In this document: positions 1-9,109 of the stretch, one piece after another | Layout of the letters: each line of letters begins with the position of its first letter | Position numbering within the stretch: position 1 is the first letter of the stretch | Origin: Halomonas sp. I5-271120 | GTDB lineage: Bacteria; Pseudomonadota; Gammaproteobacteria; Pseudomonadales; Halomonadaceae | NCBI RefSeq assembly: GCF_030553075.1 | Contig: NZ_CP130702.1 | Span: forward strand, 124,001-188,000 | Length of the DNA stretch: 64,000 nt | Reading direction: 5' to 3' | Notes under the pieces: model-generated | Told to the model about the DNA's origin: nothing | Seen by the model: the letters and a program-made list of their open reading frames with translations, nothing else | Database searches by the model: none | Translations under genes and position numbers: made by a program

Positions 1-1
1 G

Positions 2-1042
2 AAGACGACCGAAGCAGAGGCCCTCAGCAAGGCGCTGACCGACATCCGAGCTGAGATCGGTGCGATCAAGAAGGAGAACGAGAATCTCGAGACGATCGTT
101 GACGAATATCGTTCCCAGAGACCGGTTGCTCCGTCATCGAACGGCGGGACTAACCAGCACGGGGGTGACGATTTCGGGGTATGGGAGCCTGAAGGTGAGG
201 AGGAGACAACCCAGGACGACTATACGGTGTCTGCGAACCCGATGAAGGACTTTGCCGATTCAGAGCCGCAGTCTGTCGCCGGGGTGGTGGAAGGCTCCAG
301 TGAGAGTGATGGGGCCGAGTCTGCGCCGGCGCCACGTATGATCACCAGCGTGGTAGAAGCCTCTCCGGAAAAGGAAGAGGACGCTAGCAAGTCAGAAGAT
401 GATGAGGGCGCCTTCCTCCCGGCAGGCTCAATCATAAGTGGTGTTCTCTTGACCGGCATGGATGCCCCAACGGGATCTGGCGCACGCCAAGATCCGTTCC
501 CCGCAACTATTCGCATCAACAAGGAAGCGATTTTGCCTAACCGGTTCCGTGCCGATGTTCGGGAATGCTTCATGCTTGTCAGTGGCCACGGCGATCTCTC
601 CTCGGAGCGTGCCTACCTCCGCTCCGAAACTATCAGCTGTGTACGGCAAGACGGCGGTGTGATCGAGACAGGTCTCAGAGGCTATGCCTCAGGGGAAGAT
701 GGTAAGGCGGGAATTCGCGGTCGATTGGTCAGCAAGCAGGGCAGCATCATTGCCAAGTCGCTTATGGCTGGTTTCATGAGCGGAGCAGCGGAAGCCTTTG
801 ATGTTGACTCCGTGCCCGTGATCAACACGGAGAGTGTCGGGGATAGCACGCAATATCAGTCGAACTACGATCCGAAAATGATCCAGGGCGCCGCTTCGTC
901 GGGCGCATCGAGTGCACTCGAACGCATCGCGCAGTTTTATATCGACATGGCTGAAGGCATGTATCCGGTCATCGAAATCGATGCAGGTCGCCAGATTGAT
1001 GTCATTGTCACCAGCGGCTCGCAGCTGAAACTCCAGGGGTAA
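2..1042 (+). CDS. traB: TraB, F-type conjugation channel protein (5' end outside window)
   Basis: The frame is open from the window edge, so only the C-terminal 346 residues are present. TraB is the VirB10-like protein that links the inner membrane to the TraV/TraK outer-membrane core of the conjugation channel. Visible parts are a charged coiled coil (first ~45 residues), a Glu/Gly-rich linker, and the conserved beta-rich domain with PFPATIRI and DVRECFMLVSGHGDL, ending in a hydrophobic SLMAGFMSGAAEAF segment. The N-terminal membrane anchor is missing because of the window edge, not because of a mutation. traV follows after 3 nt, so the two are surely co-transcribed. Gene order traB-traV-traA matches SXT/IncA/C elements. 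Confidence 0.92.
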   Translation, partial: KTTEAEALSKALTDIRAEIGAIKKENENLETIVDEYRSQRPVAPSSNGGTNQHGGDDFGVWEPEGEEETTQDDYTVSANPMKDFADSEPQSVAGVVEGSSESDGAESAPAPRMITSVVEASPEKEEDASKSEDDEGAFLPAGSIISGVLLTGMDAPTGSGARQDPFPATIRINKEAILPNRFRADVRECFMLVSGHGDLSSERAYLRSETISCVRQDGGVIETGLRGYASGEDGKAGIRGRLVSKQGSIIAKSLMAGFMSGAAEAFDVDSVPVINTESVGDSTQYQSNYDPKMIQGAASSGASSALERIAQFYIDMAEGMYPVIEIDAGRQIDVIVTSGSQLKLQG

Positions 1043-1045
1043 GAA

Positions 1046-1660
1046 ATGGGACATAACGTGACACGCTATTCAAAGTTCGTTTCCGCAGGAGCGTTGCTGG
1101 CACTTCTGGCGGGCTGCTCGAGCATGAACGTCGGTGAATCAGAATTTTCCTGTTCCGGAATGCCTGGTGACTGGAATGGCAAAAGTCCGGCCTGTGCGTC
1201 TGCCACCGAAGTCTACGAAATGACGAACAACGGTGAAGTGCCCAACCCAGTTACCCCTGTCGACCGGATGAAGGAAGAGCAGCAGGCTCGTCTGAATGGA
1301 GGCTCCGTTGAGCAGGAAGTCGCTGGCCAGCCGGCTGGCGTCGACCCGGTCACTAATGACTACGTCACCCCTGCATTGCCGAATCGCCCAGTGCCGATCC
1401 GCACGCCGGCAAAAGTGATGCGGATTTGGGTTGCGCCTTGGGAAGACACGTCCGGCAATCTAAATGTGCCAGGGTACGTTTATACCGAGATTGAACCGCG
1501 CCGCTGGACGGTGGGGGAGCAGGTGCCCACCTCGAACCCGACGCTTCGCCCGCTCCAGGTGAGCGAGCCGGCTTCACAGCAAGCGAAGCAGCAGTCCCGC
1601 CAAGGCTCCCCAGGTCAGAAAAGCTCGCTGTCTCAGGACCAGCGACCTTGGCTGCAGTAA
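1046..1660 (+). CDS. traV: TraV, outer-membrane lipoprotein of the conjugation core complex
   Basis: A 204-residue lipoprotein. The N-terminus carries a hydrophobic signal and a lipobox LLAGC, with the lipidated cysteine at residue 24, followed by two further cysteines in FSCSG and PACAS, typical of TraV. The family forms the VirB7-like ring with TraK and TraB in the outer membrane. The middle contains the usual TraV block (GDWNGKSPACASATEVYE) and the C-terminus is Gln/Ser-rich and probably disordered. It starts 3 nt after traB and is followed by a strong intrinsic terminator, so it closes the upstream tra transcript. Confidence 0.9.
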   Translation: MGHNVTRYSKFVSAGALLALLAGCSSMNVGESEFSCSGMPGDWNGKSPACASATEVYEMTNNGEVPNPVTPVDRMKEEQQARLNGGSVEQEVAGQPAGVDPVTNDYVTPALPNRPVPIRTPAKVMRIWVAPWEDTSGNLNVPGYVYTEIEPRRWTVGEQVPTSNPTLRPLQVSEPASQQAKQQSRQGSPGQKSSLSQDQRPWLQ

Positions 1661-1682
1661 AACGCCAACCCCTCCCCGTCGA

Positions 1683-1712
1683 CCGCCCTAAGTTGCTTAG
1701 GGCGGTTTTTTT
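1683..1712 (+). terminator. Intrinsic terminator after traV
   Basis: Perfect 10-bp stem CCGCCCTAAG / CTTAGGGCGG with a 3-nt loop, followed by seven T. It separates traB-traV from traA, so the pilin gene needs its own promoter or read-through. Confidence 0.93.
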
Positions 1713-2084
1713 GTCGTGTTCATGGCGGTAGGGGTACGAACGATGAGAGCTGATGCCAGGATGAAAGGGCAGAAGAAAACTTTTCATCGTTGCGAAAATC
1801 GTAGTGCGCTAAGCAGGTGTTTCATTGCTCTAATCTTTCCATAAAAGAGGACCATTTTAGGGCGGACAGGAGTGTGAAAGGGGTTGATAAGATTGCTCGA
1901 ATCACAGCTAGAGAGATAATTATATGAGATTCTTTTTCTCGGCTATTTTAGGGCAGATAGGCGAGGGCTATTAATTCCTTTGGAGGCCAGATAGTTGGAT
2001 GATTCGTCCTGCAGGCCCTGAGAACAAGGCGCCGCATTGGCTAGAAGCATCCGTCTCTGATTCGTAACTCCAAAGGACTATCGC
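1713..2084 (+). promoter_or_regulatory. Non-coding region upstream of traA
   Basis: No credible gene. It holds a direct repeat ATTTTAGGGCRGAYAGG at 1854-1870 and 1945-1961 (two mismatches, 91 bp apart). A possible promoter lies between the copies: TTGCTC (1893-1898), 16 nt, GATAAT (1915-1920). A possible ribosome site is CCAAAGGA before the traA ATG. The promoter call is weak; that this region drives pilin expression is inferred from the terminator before it. Confidence 0.4.
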
Positions 2085-2471
2085 ATGACCTTCCTCAAGT
2101 CTCTGAACCCCGTCAGCGCCATCAAGCAGAACCGTTCTCGTGCTACTCTCATGATGTTCGTCGCGGCACTGGCAGCTGTCGCTGCTGGCGAAGCTCTGGC
2201 CGGTACTGGTACCGGTACTTTCGACCAGGTTTGGCAGACCGTGACTGACTGGACCCAGGGTACTCTGGGCCGCATCATCACCCTCGCGATGATCGTCGTC
2301 GGTGTGGTTGCTGGTATCGGCCGTCAGAGCCTGCTGGCCTTCGCCACCGGCCTGGGTGCTGGTGTCGGCATGTACAACGCCCCGGACATCGTGGAAGCGA
2401 TCCTGCAGGCCACCCTTCCGGCCGCTGAAAAGGCCACTCCGGTCATCATGCAGCTGAGCAACGGCTTGTAA
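2085..2471 (+). CDS. traA: TraA-type conjugative pilin precursor
   Basis: A 128-residue precursor with the layout of F-type and VirB2-like pilins: a basic start, a long Ala-rich leader (MMFVAALAAVAAGEALAG) with a likely signal-peptidase site after ALA near residue 38, and a mature part of about 90 residues with two hydrophobic helices (RIITLAMIVVGVVAGIG and LLAFATGLGAGVGMY) joined by a basic turn. Codon use is strongly biased compared with neighbours, fitting a highly expressed subunit. The gene stands alone between two terminators. Its position directly after traV matches SXT/IncA/C. Sequence identity to F pilin is low, so the call rests on size, topology and context. Confidence 0.85.
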   Translation: MTFLKSLNPVSAIKQNRSRATLMMFVAALAAVAAGEALAGTGTGTFDQVWQTVTDWTQGTLGRIITLAMIVVGVVAGIGRQSLLAFATGLGAGVGMYNAPDIVEAILQATLPAAEKATPVIMQLSNGL

Positions 2472-2498
2472 GTCGAATGCTCTGAAGGTAGTAACAAG

Positions 2499-2529
2499 AT
2501 GGCGTAGGCATCTCCATGGCCTACGCCAT
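2499..2529 (+). other. Long perfect hairpin in the traA 3' untranslated region
   Basis: Inverted repeat ATGGCGTAGGC / GCCTACGCCAT (2499-2509 and 2519-2529, loop 9 nt) without a strong T-run. It sits upstream of the true terminator and may protect the pilin mRNA from 3' exonucleases; that role is inferred. Confidence 0.6.
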
Positions 2530-2602
2530 TTATTGCATGGCTCATTACTCAAAGGACGCAGGGCACTGCCCGCACAGGCTTCTGAGGTGCTTCTCAGGCC
2601 TT

Positions 2603-2630
2603 CCCCCGGCCCCTACTCCGGGGGTTTTTT
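2603..2630 (+). terminator. Intrinsic terminator after traA
   Basis: Stem CCCCCGG / CCGGGGG with an 8-nt loop, then six T. It closes the traA transcript and shows that the in-frame codons before 2746 are not part of the next protein. Confidence 0.85.
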
Positions 2631-2745
2631 GTATCTGCAGATTCCTTCCATTTTCAGGCGGTTCCAAGACGGCTCGAGATGTCTTCTGGTTTCCTTGTTG
2701 GGCAACATTGGCTCGCATTCCCTTTATGCCAACAAGAGTTCTCCC

Positions 2746-5700
2746 ATGCACAAGATAAAAACGCTCGCATTGAGCGTAATAACCTGTGGTGTGGCCTTGT
2801 CATCCCCACCTTTATTGGCAGACCTGCTGCAATACCGGTTCACGGGAACGGACGGTGATACGAAGCAACTGACGTCCTCTGAACGCTACGCCAGTCCGAA
2901 CGGTTCTATGAGCTTCTCGCTCGCCGGAGGCCTTGAAAGGCGTCTCAAGCTGAAGCTTGTCGCTCCATCGGGAGAGATCTTCTTCGAGGAGCTGACCGGC
3001 GTCATCGGCTCATCCAACCGCATTTCAGTCGATGGTCGTTCCTATTACGGTTACGAGCTCGATGTACCTAGACCTCAGGACGAAGGGATGTACACCATCC
3101 AAGCGGCCCTAACGGATAAGTCGGGGGCTGCGCTGAGCAGTAAGCAGTATCAGGTATATTTCGATACGGACGCTCCCTATGAGGTACTAAAACCAGCGGA
3201 TGAGGAGTGGTCAAATCCTGATCCATGGCCACTTTCCTATGACGGGACCGTCAGAGTGAATGGCGGTGATGAGAACCCAATATCCTACTCACCGACCCGC
3301 TTCACCCCAGAGAAATATGACTATGGCAACGCCTCGGCGGAGGGCTTACTTCAGCTAGAAGAGCAGTCATGGATAAAACTGTCCGTTCAAAACGGTGAGC
3401 TTTTTTACATTAATGTTCACGATATCCAGAACGACCGTACAGGGGGGCGATATAACGCCAGATTCACCAACCTTCCCGACGGCACCAGCGTTGTGGTGGC
3501 GGACGATGGGGGAGAACTAAGGCTAAACCGTAGCACTCAAGGTCAATGGGCTTGGGCAGACTGCTGTACCGATGGTGGAGTCTTGAGCCTCCCCTTCGAT
3601 GTCGATGGGGGACTGGAGTTCGGTGTCCAATATTCCGCCGCCAGAAGCATCGACAGCCTGGTGTTGTTCAACAATGACGGCAACCCGATCACCATGAACA
3701 ACCCCAACTCGAAGCTGGACTTCAAGTTCGGGGGCGACATCGACAAGCTGCAGCTGGAGGCCTGGCAGTTCTATCAGACCGGGGAGGAGCGACCCCGCTA
3801 TGAGGCTCAGGTACGAGGCCTCAACATCGATGAGCCCAACAGCTGGCAGATGGAAACCGCCGAGCTGGTTATGACTTCCACGGAGGATGGTGAAACGACC
3901 AGCATTCCTACCAGCAGCCTCTCCAAGTCGGGCTACCAGTTTGACATGACCTTTGAGCCGACCTTGCATGTGCCGGTGTCTGGTACATACGAGATAGAGC
4001 TTCATGTGGTTGACTCGCTGGGCAATGACCATACCTTCCCACTCGAGACCCGCTTGATCGATGCAGATGCTCCGCAGATCACCTTGCAGCGTGACGGGCA
4101 GCCATTCGATAGCGGGGTCATCGAGTCGCTGGATCAGCTGACCTTTACCCTGGCGGATTCAACCGATCCGAATCCCGAGCCCGTCACCATTCGCTTTACC
4201 GGTGGTCCCGCCGATGAAGATGTCTACTTGACCGCTTCGATGCAGGACGATGCCTACCGGCTGCAGTATCCGTTGATGTTCCCGTCGCTCTCCAGCGATG
4301 AGACGTACACCTGGGAAGTGGTCGCCAAGGACGCGCAAGGCAACACCTCTAAAGAAAGCGCCTCTTTCTCGTACGAGCCTCCGATGGTTGAACTGGCCTA
4401 TGGCGACGGCCGTGATGCTTTCCTGCCTGCTATTTCGAAGCCCTTTTACCGACCTGGTGGGCGCCGAATCATCGAGTCCAAGACGGTGAAACTACGCGAC
4501 GGTTCACCAGTGGTGGGAGAGTACGACTTGGTGGCCTCGCTGCGTGCCGATGCGGAGGTGCCCCTGATCATCAATGGCGAGCGCCTTGAGCCGGGTGACA
4601 CGGTCACGCTGAGCTCTCAGTACGACTTTGCTGCGAATAACAGCACCATCTCGGTCAACGCCTATCCTGCCGAAGACGATGTGATCGGTGACTCGACACT
4701 TCTGCTGACTTCTACGGCGCCCAATGCCCCGATCCTCGTCGCCAACATCCGCACCTGGGTGCCGGATATTGGCCTGAGTGCGGACAGCTGGGAAGTCAAG
4801 CAACTGGTGGATCTGGTAGACGTTCGCGCCAAGCCGAATATCGGCAATACCTGTCGAGTCACGATGGACGCAGCTGAAGCCAAGCAGGCGGACCCGATCG
4901 CCGACCCTATCTGCTTGTTGCAATGGACGCAGATGCCGATCGAAACGGAAGTGGTGACCGGAGGGAGCGGCGATGACCATATCAGCAAGCTGTTCGGCAA
5001 TGCGATCACCTTGGGCGAACAGGACATCGCCTATGAGTTGTTCCTGTACTCCGCCACTGGCGAAAAAATGCTGGTCGGGGAGGGCCGTCGAACGCTGACG
5101 GTGGAGGATGCCTCAGACAGCGTGGTGGCTTCTATCGTCCCTGAGCTGGTATCGACCTACCAACACATCCGTCCTGTGAATGGTGTCCTGCGTGACATCA
5201 GCGATAGCCGTTGCACGTTCTTCTCGGAGCGAAGTGCAGCTCGTCGCTATGCAGAGAGCATCTCTTACGAGAGCCCTCAGCTGTCCTGTTACCTAGGAAT
5301 TACGGAGCTTCCCTCGGGCTTCGACAAGCGGCCAGGCACCCGACCGTCTTTCAGTGGTGTCGCAACGAAGCTTGGCGAAAACGAGATCAGCTGGGAGATT
5401 GTCGCCTACTCGCGGACGGGGCTGGAAGTAGCCGTCGGTGGTGATACGCACTCCTTCCTGGTGCAAGAGCCGGAAATGCCGAGTATCGACTTCATCACCG
5501 ATAACTCCAACCGTCGAGCCTTCGAGACGGAGGACCGTGAGCCGCACATCCCCGAGGATGAGCTGATCACAGTGCCTTACGCCAACAAAACCCTGGGCAA
5601 GGCCTTCTACCGTTCCGGTCCGGGTGGACTGAGCGTGTCAGTCGCCTCTGAGGACGAACAGCTCGTTGAGGACGCGTTCGGGGTCCCGATGTCCGAGCGC

Positions 5701-7857
5701 GAGCGGCTGGTCATGTCCCGAGTGCCGCCTGAGGCGACCTATCCGCTTTTCAGCGAGGTGCCGCTGACCATCCAGGCCGGCTACACCGAGATACCCGGCA
5801 TCACGGCTAATCATCAGGTGAAGGCGCTGGTGGTGCCGGGGGAGAAAGTCCAGCCCTACCTCTATATCGCGGATGAAGATCGGAAGGTGCTCAACACGGA
5901 TACCACCTCTGTCCGTGTGGAGATCGGTGACCCTCGCTTTGATGGCGCTTACAGCGCCGAACGGATGGGCGAGTGGGAAGTGCGTATCGTGAACGAGGTA
6001 AGCCGTGATGACTTCAAGCAGCTGACTGAGTTCAAGGACGCCGAGGACGGCAGCGCCACCTTCGATGTCACCCTGGACCCTGAGGACCAGAACAATGTCA
6101 GGCTGGTGGCCGAGGCTCGCCTGAAGTCACCTGTCGAGGAGTACCAGCGAACTGTCTATTCCAGCTCACCGGTCTATGTGACCGTGCTGGAGGGCAACCC
6201 TCTCGATGCTGCCATCGAGACCCGCACCTTGAGCGGGCCGGCACCCTACCGCGGTATCTTTCAGATCGATTTCTCAACCACCGATCAGCTGCGAGCATCT
6301 GGTTCGATCGAGTGGCGCGTCCGCGAGAAGGGCGGAGAGTGGGACGTTGATCAGCGCGGTATGAACGACCGCCAGCGATTGAGAAAGGTGGCTTATTTCG
6401 AAGAGCCGGGTATCTACGAGGTAGAGGCTCGGGTGACGAACCAATACTCCGGGGCAACATCGCTCACCGACAAGGCACGAATCATTGTCTACGACGTGCC
6501 CACCCTTTCTCTGGAAGGGCCTAGGTCAGCGTTCATCGGCGATGATGTGACGTTCAACGCGGTTGTCCAGGATGAAGATGGTGTCGAGGTGCCGCTCGAA
6601 GACCTGACAGTGGAGTGGTCAACCGATCTTGGTCGCACCTGGGCCGAAGGCAACACTGAATTCCATCTGCAGCGAGATGAGAAGGATGCAGTGAACGTGT
6701 GGGTTCGCGTCAAGCCTGCGCTGGCGCCGTCAGACGATCGCTACGCTTGGGAACAGGACAATGCCGGTGTGTCCTTCCGCGAAGAGAAGGACCCGAAGAT
6801 CTACGTCCGTGGGCCTCGTCAGGTGGAGGCCGGCAAGGAGTACGAGTTCTCCGTGACACGTATGGAGCCCTATATCGGCTTCAACCGTCAGATCGAGGGG
6901 TACTTCACACTCCCAGACGGCCGGCAGATAGCGGACAAGACGGCCTTCAACTACACGCCGACGGCGGCCGACCTGGAAGATGGCATTCTGCCGATTCGTT
7001 ACACCGGCTGGGTCGAGGGATACCGCAACCAGACCACGACTGAGGACACCCTGGAGTCGAGAGTATGGGAGTACATGTGGCCTGAGTGGGCGATGTATCA
7101 AAATACCAACGCGAACGTGGCCCCGGCCGAGGTCCTGCTGAGGATTCGCCAGCTCACCCGTTCAAACCGGCTTGAGGGGCTGCAATACGAGTGGGAGCTT
7201 GATCCGCGCCTCGAGGTCGAGTCGGCCTACTCGGATGTCATGCGCAAGATCGTCGTGCCTGAACCCGGGACGTACTACTACAAAGCGAGGATTACTGACT
7301 CGCGCGGGCACGAAACGGTGCTCGAGGATGACTTGGTATTTGGGGCGCCTGAGCCTTATACGATCGAACAACGACGGTACTTCTCAAACCGATACATGAG
7401 GAGCCCGCTCGAGGTGAGCGTCTCGCCACGCGTGGATGGTGGCCATCCAAGGGATTACGTTCGGAGCTTTGAATTCGAAGTGGATGGCCAGTTGGTCGAG
7501 GGCGCCACGCGCTATCTTCGTACCAGCCTCGATGAGGGAGAGCACGAGATCCTGGTGCGGATGGTGTCCGACCACGGCAAAACTGTAGAGGCAACCGAGT
7601 CCGTGACGGTGATCGCCAACAAGCCCCCGAAGTGTGATCTCCGCCTCAGCGAGAGCAGCACTAGCTGGCGCTACCGTGCTGACTGCCGCGACGAAGACGG
7701 CCGGGTCTATGACTACCAATGGCGGATCAATGGCCAGGTGAGCAGCCTGACAGGGTATGGACTCTCGGTCTCGAAAGGGCAGTACGCAACCAAGCCGGAA
7801 GTCATTTTGCGTGGCCTGGACGATTCAGGCGACTACTCAGACCCAGTGTCAAAATGA
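2746..7857 (+). CDS. Very large secreted Ig/PKD-repeat protein encoded within the tra region
   Basis: A 1703-residue protein. I place the start at 2746 because it gives a clean signal peptide (MHKIKTLALSVITCGVALSS...LLA); in-frame codons further upstream overlap the traA terminator. The rest is a string of beta-sandwich-like repeats of about 90-110 residues, with recurring endings such as YTWEVVAKDAQGN, GTYEIELHVVDSLGN and EGMYTIQAALTDKSG, and a final PKD-like unit (CRDEDGRVYDYQWRINGQ). No catalytic motif, cell-wall anchor or transmembrane helix was found. Large Ig-like proteins are known beside F-type tra genes, for example on IncHI1 plasmids, where they act at the cell surface or pilus. By analogy this may help recipient contact. 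The exact family (possibly DUF4165) needs a profile search. Confidence 0.75.
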   Translation: MHKIKTLALSVITCGVALSSPPLLADLLQYRFTGTDGDTKQLTSSERYASPNGSMSFSLAGGLERRLKLKLVAPSGEIFFEELTGVIGSSNRISVDGRSYYGYELDVPRPQDEGMYTIQAALTDKSGAALSSKQYQVYFDTDAPYEVLKPADEEWSNPDPWPLSYDGTVRVNGGDENPISYSPTRFTPEKYDYGNASAEGLLQLEEQSWIKLSVQNGELFYINVHDIQNDRTGGRYNARFTNLPDGTSVVVADDGGELRLNRSTQGQWAWADCCTDGGVLSLPFDVDGGLEFGVQYSAARSIDSLVLFNNDGNPITMNNPNSKLDFKFGGDIDKLQLEAWQFYQTGEERPRYEAQVRGLNIDEPNSWQMETAELVMTSTEDGETTSIPTSSLSKSGYQFDMTFEPTLHVPVSGTYEIELHVVDSLGNDHTFPLETRLIDADAPQITLQRDGQPFDSGVIESLDQLTFTLADSTDPNPEPVTIRFTGGPADEDVYLTASMQDDAYRLQYPLMFPSLSSDETYTWEVVAKDAQGNTSKESASFSYEPPMVELAYGDGRDAFLPAISKPFYRPGGRRIIESKTVKLRDGSPVVGEYDLVASLRADAEVPLIINGERLEPGDTVTLSSQYDFAANNSTISVNAYPAEDDVIGDSTLLLTSTAPNAPILVANIRTWVPDIGLSADSWEVKQLVDLVDVRAKPNIGNTCRVTMDAAEAKQADPIADPICLLQWTQMPIETEVVTGGSGDDHISKLFGNAITLGEQDIAYELFLYSATGEKMLVGEGRRTLTVEDASDSVVASIVPELVSTYQHIRPVNGVLRDISDSRCTFFSERSAARRYAESISYESPQLSCYLGITELPSGFDKRPGTRPSFSGVATKLGENEISWEIVAYSRTGLEVAVGGDTHSFLVQEPEMPSIDFITDNSNRRAFETEDREPHIPEDELITVPYANKTLGKAFYRSGPGGLSVSVASEDEQLVEDAFGVPMSERERLVMSRVPPEATYPLFSEVPLTIQAGYTEIPGITANHQVKALVVPGEKVQPYLYIADEDRKVLNTDTTSVRVEIGDPRFDGAYSAERMGEWEVRIVNEVSRDDFKQLTEFKDAEDGSATFDVTLDPEDQNNVRLVAEARLKSPVEEYQRTVYSSSPVYVTVLEGNPLDAAIETRTLSGPAPYRGIFQIDFSTTDQLRASGSIEWRVREKGGEWDVDQRGMNDRQRLRKVAYFEEPGIYEVEARVTNQYSGATSLTDKARIIVYDVPTLSLEGPRSAFIGDDVTFNAVVQDEDGVEVPLEDLTVEWSTDLGRTWAEGNTEFHLQRDEKDAVNVWVRVKPALAPSDDRYAWEQDNAGVSFREEKDPKIYVRGPRQVEAGKEYEFSVTRMEPYIGFNRQIEGYFTLPDGRQIADKTAFNYTPTAADLEDGILPIRYTGWVEGYRNQTTTEDTLESRVWEYMWPEWAMYQNTNANVAPAEVLLRIRQLTRSNRLEGLQYEWELDPRLEVESAYSDVMRKIVVPEPGTYYYKARITDSRGHETVLEDDLVFGAPEPYTIEQRRYFSNRYMRSPLEVSVSPRVDGGHPRDYVRSFEFEVDGQLVEGATRYLRTSLDEGEHEILVRMVSDHGKTVEATESVTVIANKPPKCDLRLSESSTSWRYRADCRDEDGRVYDYQWRINGQVSSLTGYGLSVSKGQYATKPEVILRGLDDSGDYSDPVSK

Positions 7858-7950
7858 CAGAAAGCCTGGCTTGCCGTCAGGCAAGTCAGGTTCTGGATTT
7901 ATCACGCCACCATAGAATGAGCTGATCAAAAGAACTCAAGGAGATAGCAA

Positions 7951-8121
7951 GTGGCAAATTCAATCATCATGGGACTCATCATCTCGCTTGCCAGGGTTTC
8001 TGTGGGCGGACTCGCCTTGGGAGGGGCGGTAACGATGGCCTGCATGCACCTCTGGCCTGACGTGATGGCCGAACCGTATGCCTGGGTAGGTGAAGGCCTC
8101 AAGATGGCAGGGGTCCTCTAA
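7951..8121 (+). CDS. Small single-pass membrane protein upstream of dsbC
   Basis: A 56-codon frame starting with GTG at 7951 behind a good ribosome site (AAGGAG, 7938-7943). It encodes a hydrophobic helix (IIMGLIISLARVSVGGLALGGAV) followed by an amphipathic tail ending in GEGLKMAGVL. An 11-bp hairpin (7865-7890) lies between the Ig-repeat gene and this one. Function is unknown. The ribosome site, uninterrupted frame and position inside a tra operon argue that it is real. Confidence 0.6.
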   Translation: MANSIIMGLIISLARVSVGGLALGGAVTMACMHLWPDVMAEPYAWVGEGLKMAGVL

Positions 8122-8141
8122 CACTTCAGTCAACCTCAATT

Positions 8142-8242
8142 CCACCTCGGTACGAAGACGGTCAAAAAACGGCGCCGTTCGCGCCGAGGTGGTGTCGCTC
8201 CAATCGATAGCATGGTGGCAATCATCATGCTTGGAGCGACAC
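8142..8242 (+). promoter_or_regulatory. Double hairpin covering the dsbC ribosome-binding site
   Basis: Two consecutive inverted repeats fill the gap before dsbC. The first is CCACCTCGG / CCGAGGTGG (8142-8150 / 8184-8192). The second is a perfect 12-bp stem GTGTCGCTCCAA / TTGGAGCGACAC (8192-8203 / 8231-8242) whose 3' arm contains the GGAG ribosome site and abuts the ATG at 8243. The second stem would hide the ribosome site. No T-run, so translational rather than transcriptional control is inferred. Confidence 0.65.
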
Positions 8243-9109
8243 ATGACCCGCCCCCACATCCCTCTAGCCCTCACTGCTATCGCGCTCGCGACACTGGCTT
8301 CCACTACCCATGCCGAGGTGCCGGAAGGCCTCTTTGGGCCTTCGCAAGCTCATAAGGCCCCGTCTGGTGCTGGCGCTAATGGCAAAGGCACTCCGTCGAT
8401 GGAGGAGCTTCAGAACGCACTCCGGGAGGACGGAGTGGCTACGGAAGGCATGGCTAGCAAAATGCTCGAGGACTATGAGATCGCCGACATGGAGCCTATG
8501 CCTACGCCGCGGTTCGTCGCCGTTGAGGATGCAAGGACCGGGAAGATGGGATTCATGTCGGCAAATGGTAGGTACTACATCGAAGGAACGCTGGTAGATC
8601 TTTGGGACAGCAAACATCTGAAGACTGTTCAGGATGTACGGAACAGTCGGCAAGTCATTGACGCAGATAACCTCGATTTTCCTAATAAGGCAACATTCCA
8701 GTTCGGTGAAGGTGAGCAGGATGTCGTTATATTCACCGACCCCAACTGCGAGATTTGCCAAGGGGTGATGGGGCAAGCAAAGGACATCGCAGAGGCTAAC
8801 GACCAATATAAATTTAGCGTGGTGCAGTTGCCAGCTCTTGGCGAATCATCAATGCCTGATGTTCAAAGGATGTGGTGCGGTGATGCGCCAGAGTCAGAAC
8901 TCCTCGTTTCCTCAATAACAGGTGAAGTTTCAAATATCGATAGATCTCCCTCCTGCGATACCGGTCGTATGGCACAGGCTTTTGTCGGCGCCGATATGAT
9001 TGGAATAGATGTAGTTCCGATGATTATTGCCCCCGATGGGCATTTGGCAAGAGGCCTAAATACCTCGTTTTCCACTTTTCTGGAAGAACATAGCGGAGAA
9101 GATCAATGA
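8243..9109 (+). CDS. dsbC: DsbC-like periplasmic thiol-disulfide isomerase
   Basis: A 288-residue protein starting at 8243, chosen for its GGAG site and Sec signal peptide (MTRPHIPLALTAIALATLASTTHA). After a linker and an N-terminal dimerisation-type domain comes a thioredoxin fold with the active site DPNCEICQ (cysteines about 169 and 172) and a cis-proline loop VVP near residue 257. DsbC proteins shuffle disulfides in the periplasm; here the probable clients are cysteine-rich TraU and TraN encoded downstream. The active site CEIC differs from the common CPYC/CGYC. The stop overlaps the traC start (ATGA). A dsbC directly before traC is a hallmark of the SXT/IncA/C arrangement. Confidence 0.88.
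   Translation: MTRPHIPLALTAIALATLASTTHAEVPEGLFGPSQAHKAPSGAGANGKGTPSMEELQNALREDGVATEGMASKMLEDYEIADMEPMPTPRFVAVEDARTGKMGFMSANGRYYIEGTLVDLWDSKHLKTVQDVRNSRQVIDADNLDFPNKATFQFGEGEQDVVIFTDPNCEICQGVMGQAKDIAEANDQYKFSVVQLPALGESSMPDVQRMWCGDAPESELLVSSITGEVSNIDRSPSCDTGRMAQAFVGADMIGIDVVPMIIAPDGHLARGLNTSFSTFLEEHSGEDQ

Noticed and set aside
2533..2745. Longer N-terminus for the Ig-repeat protein
   Set aside because: The extra codons overlap the traA terminator and would bury the signal peptide; ATG 2746 is better.
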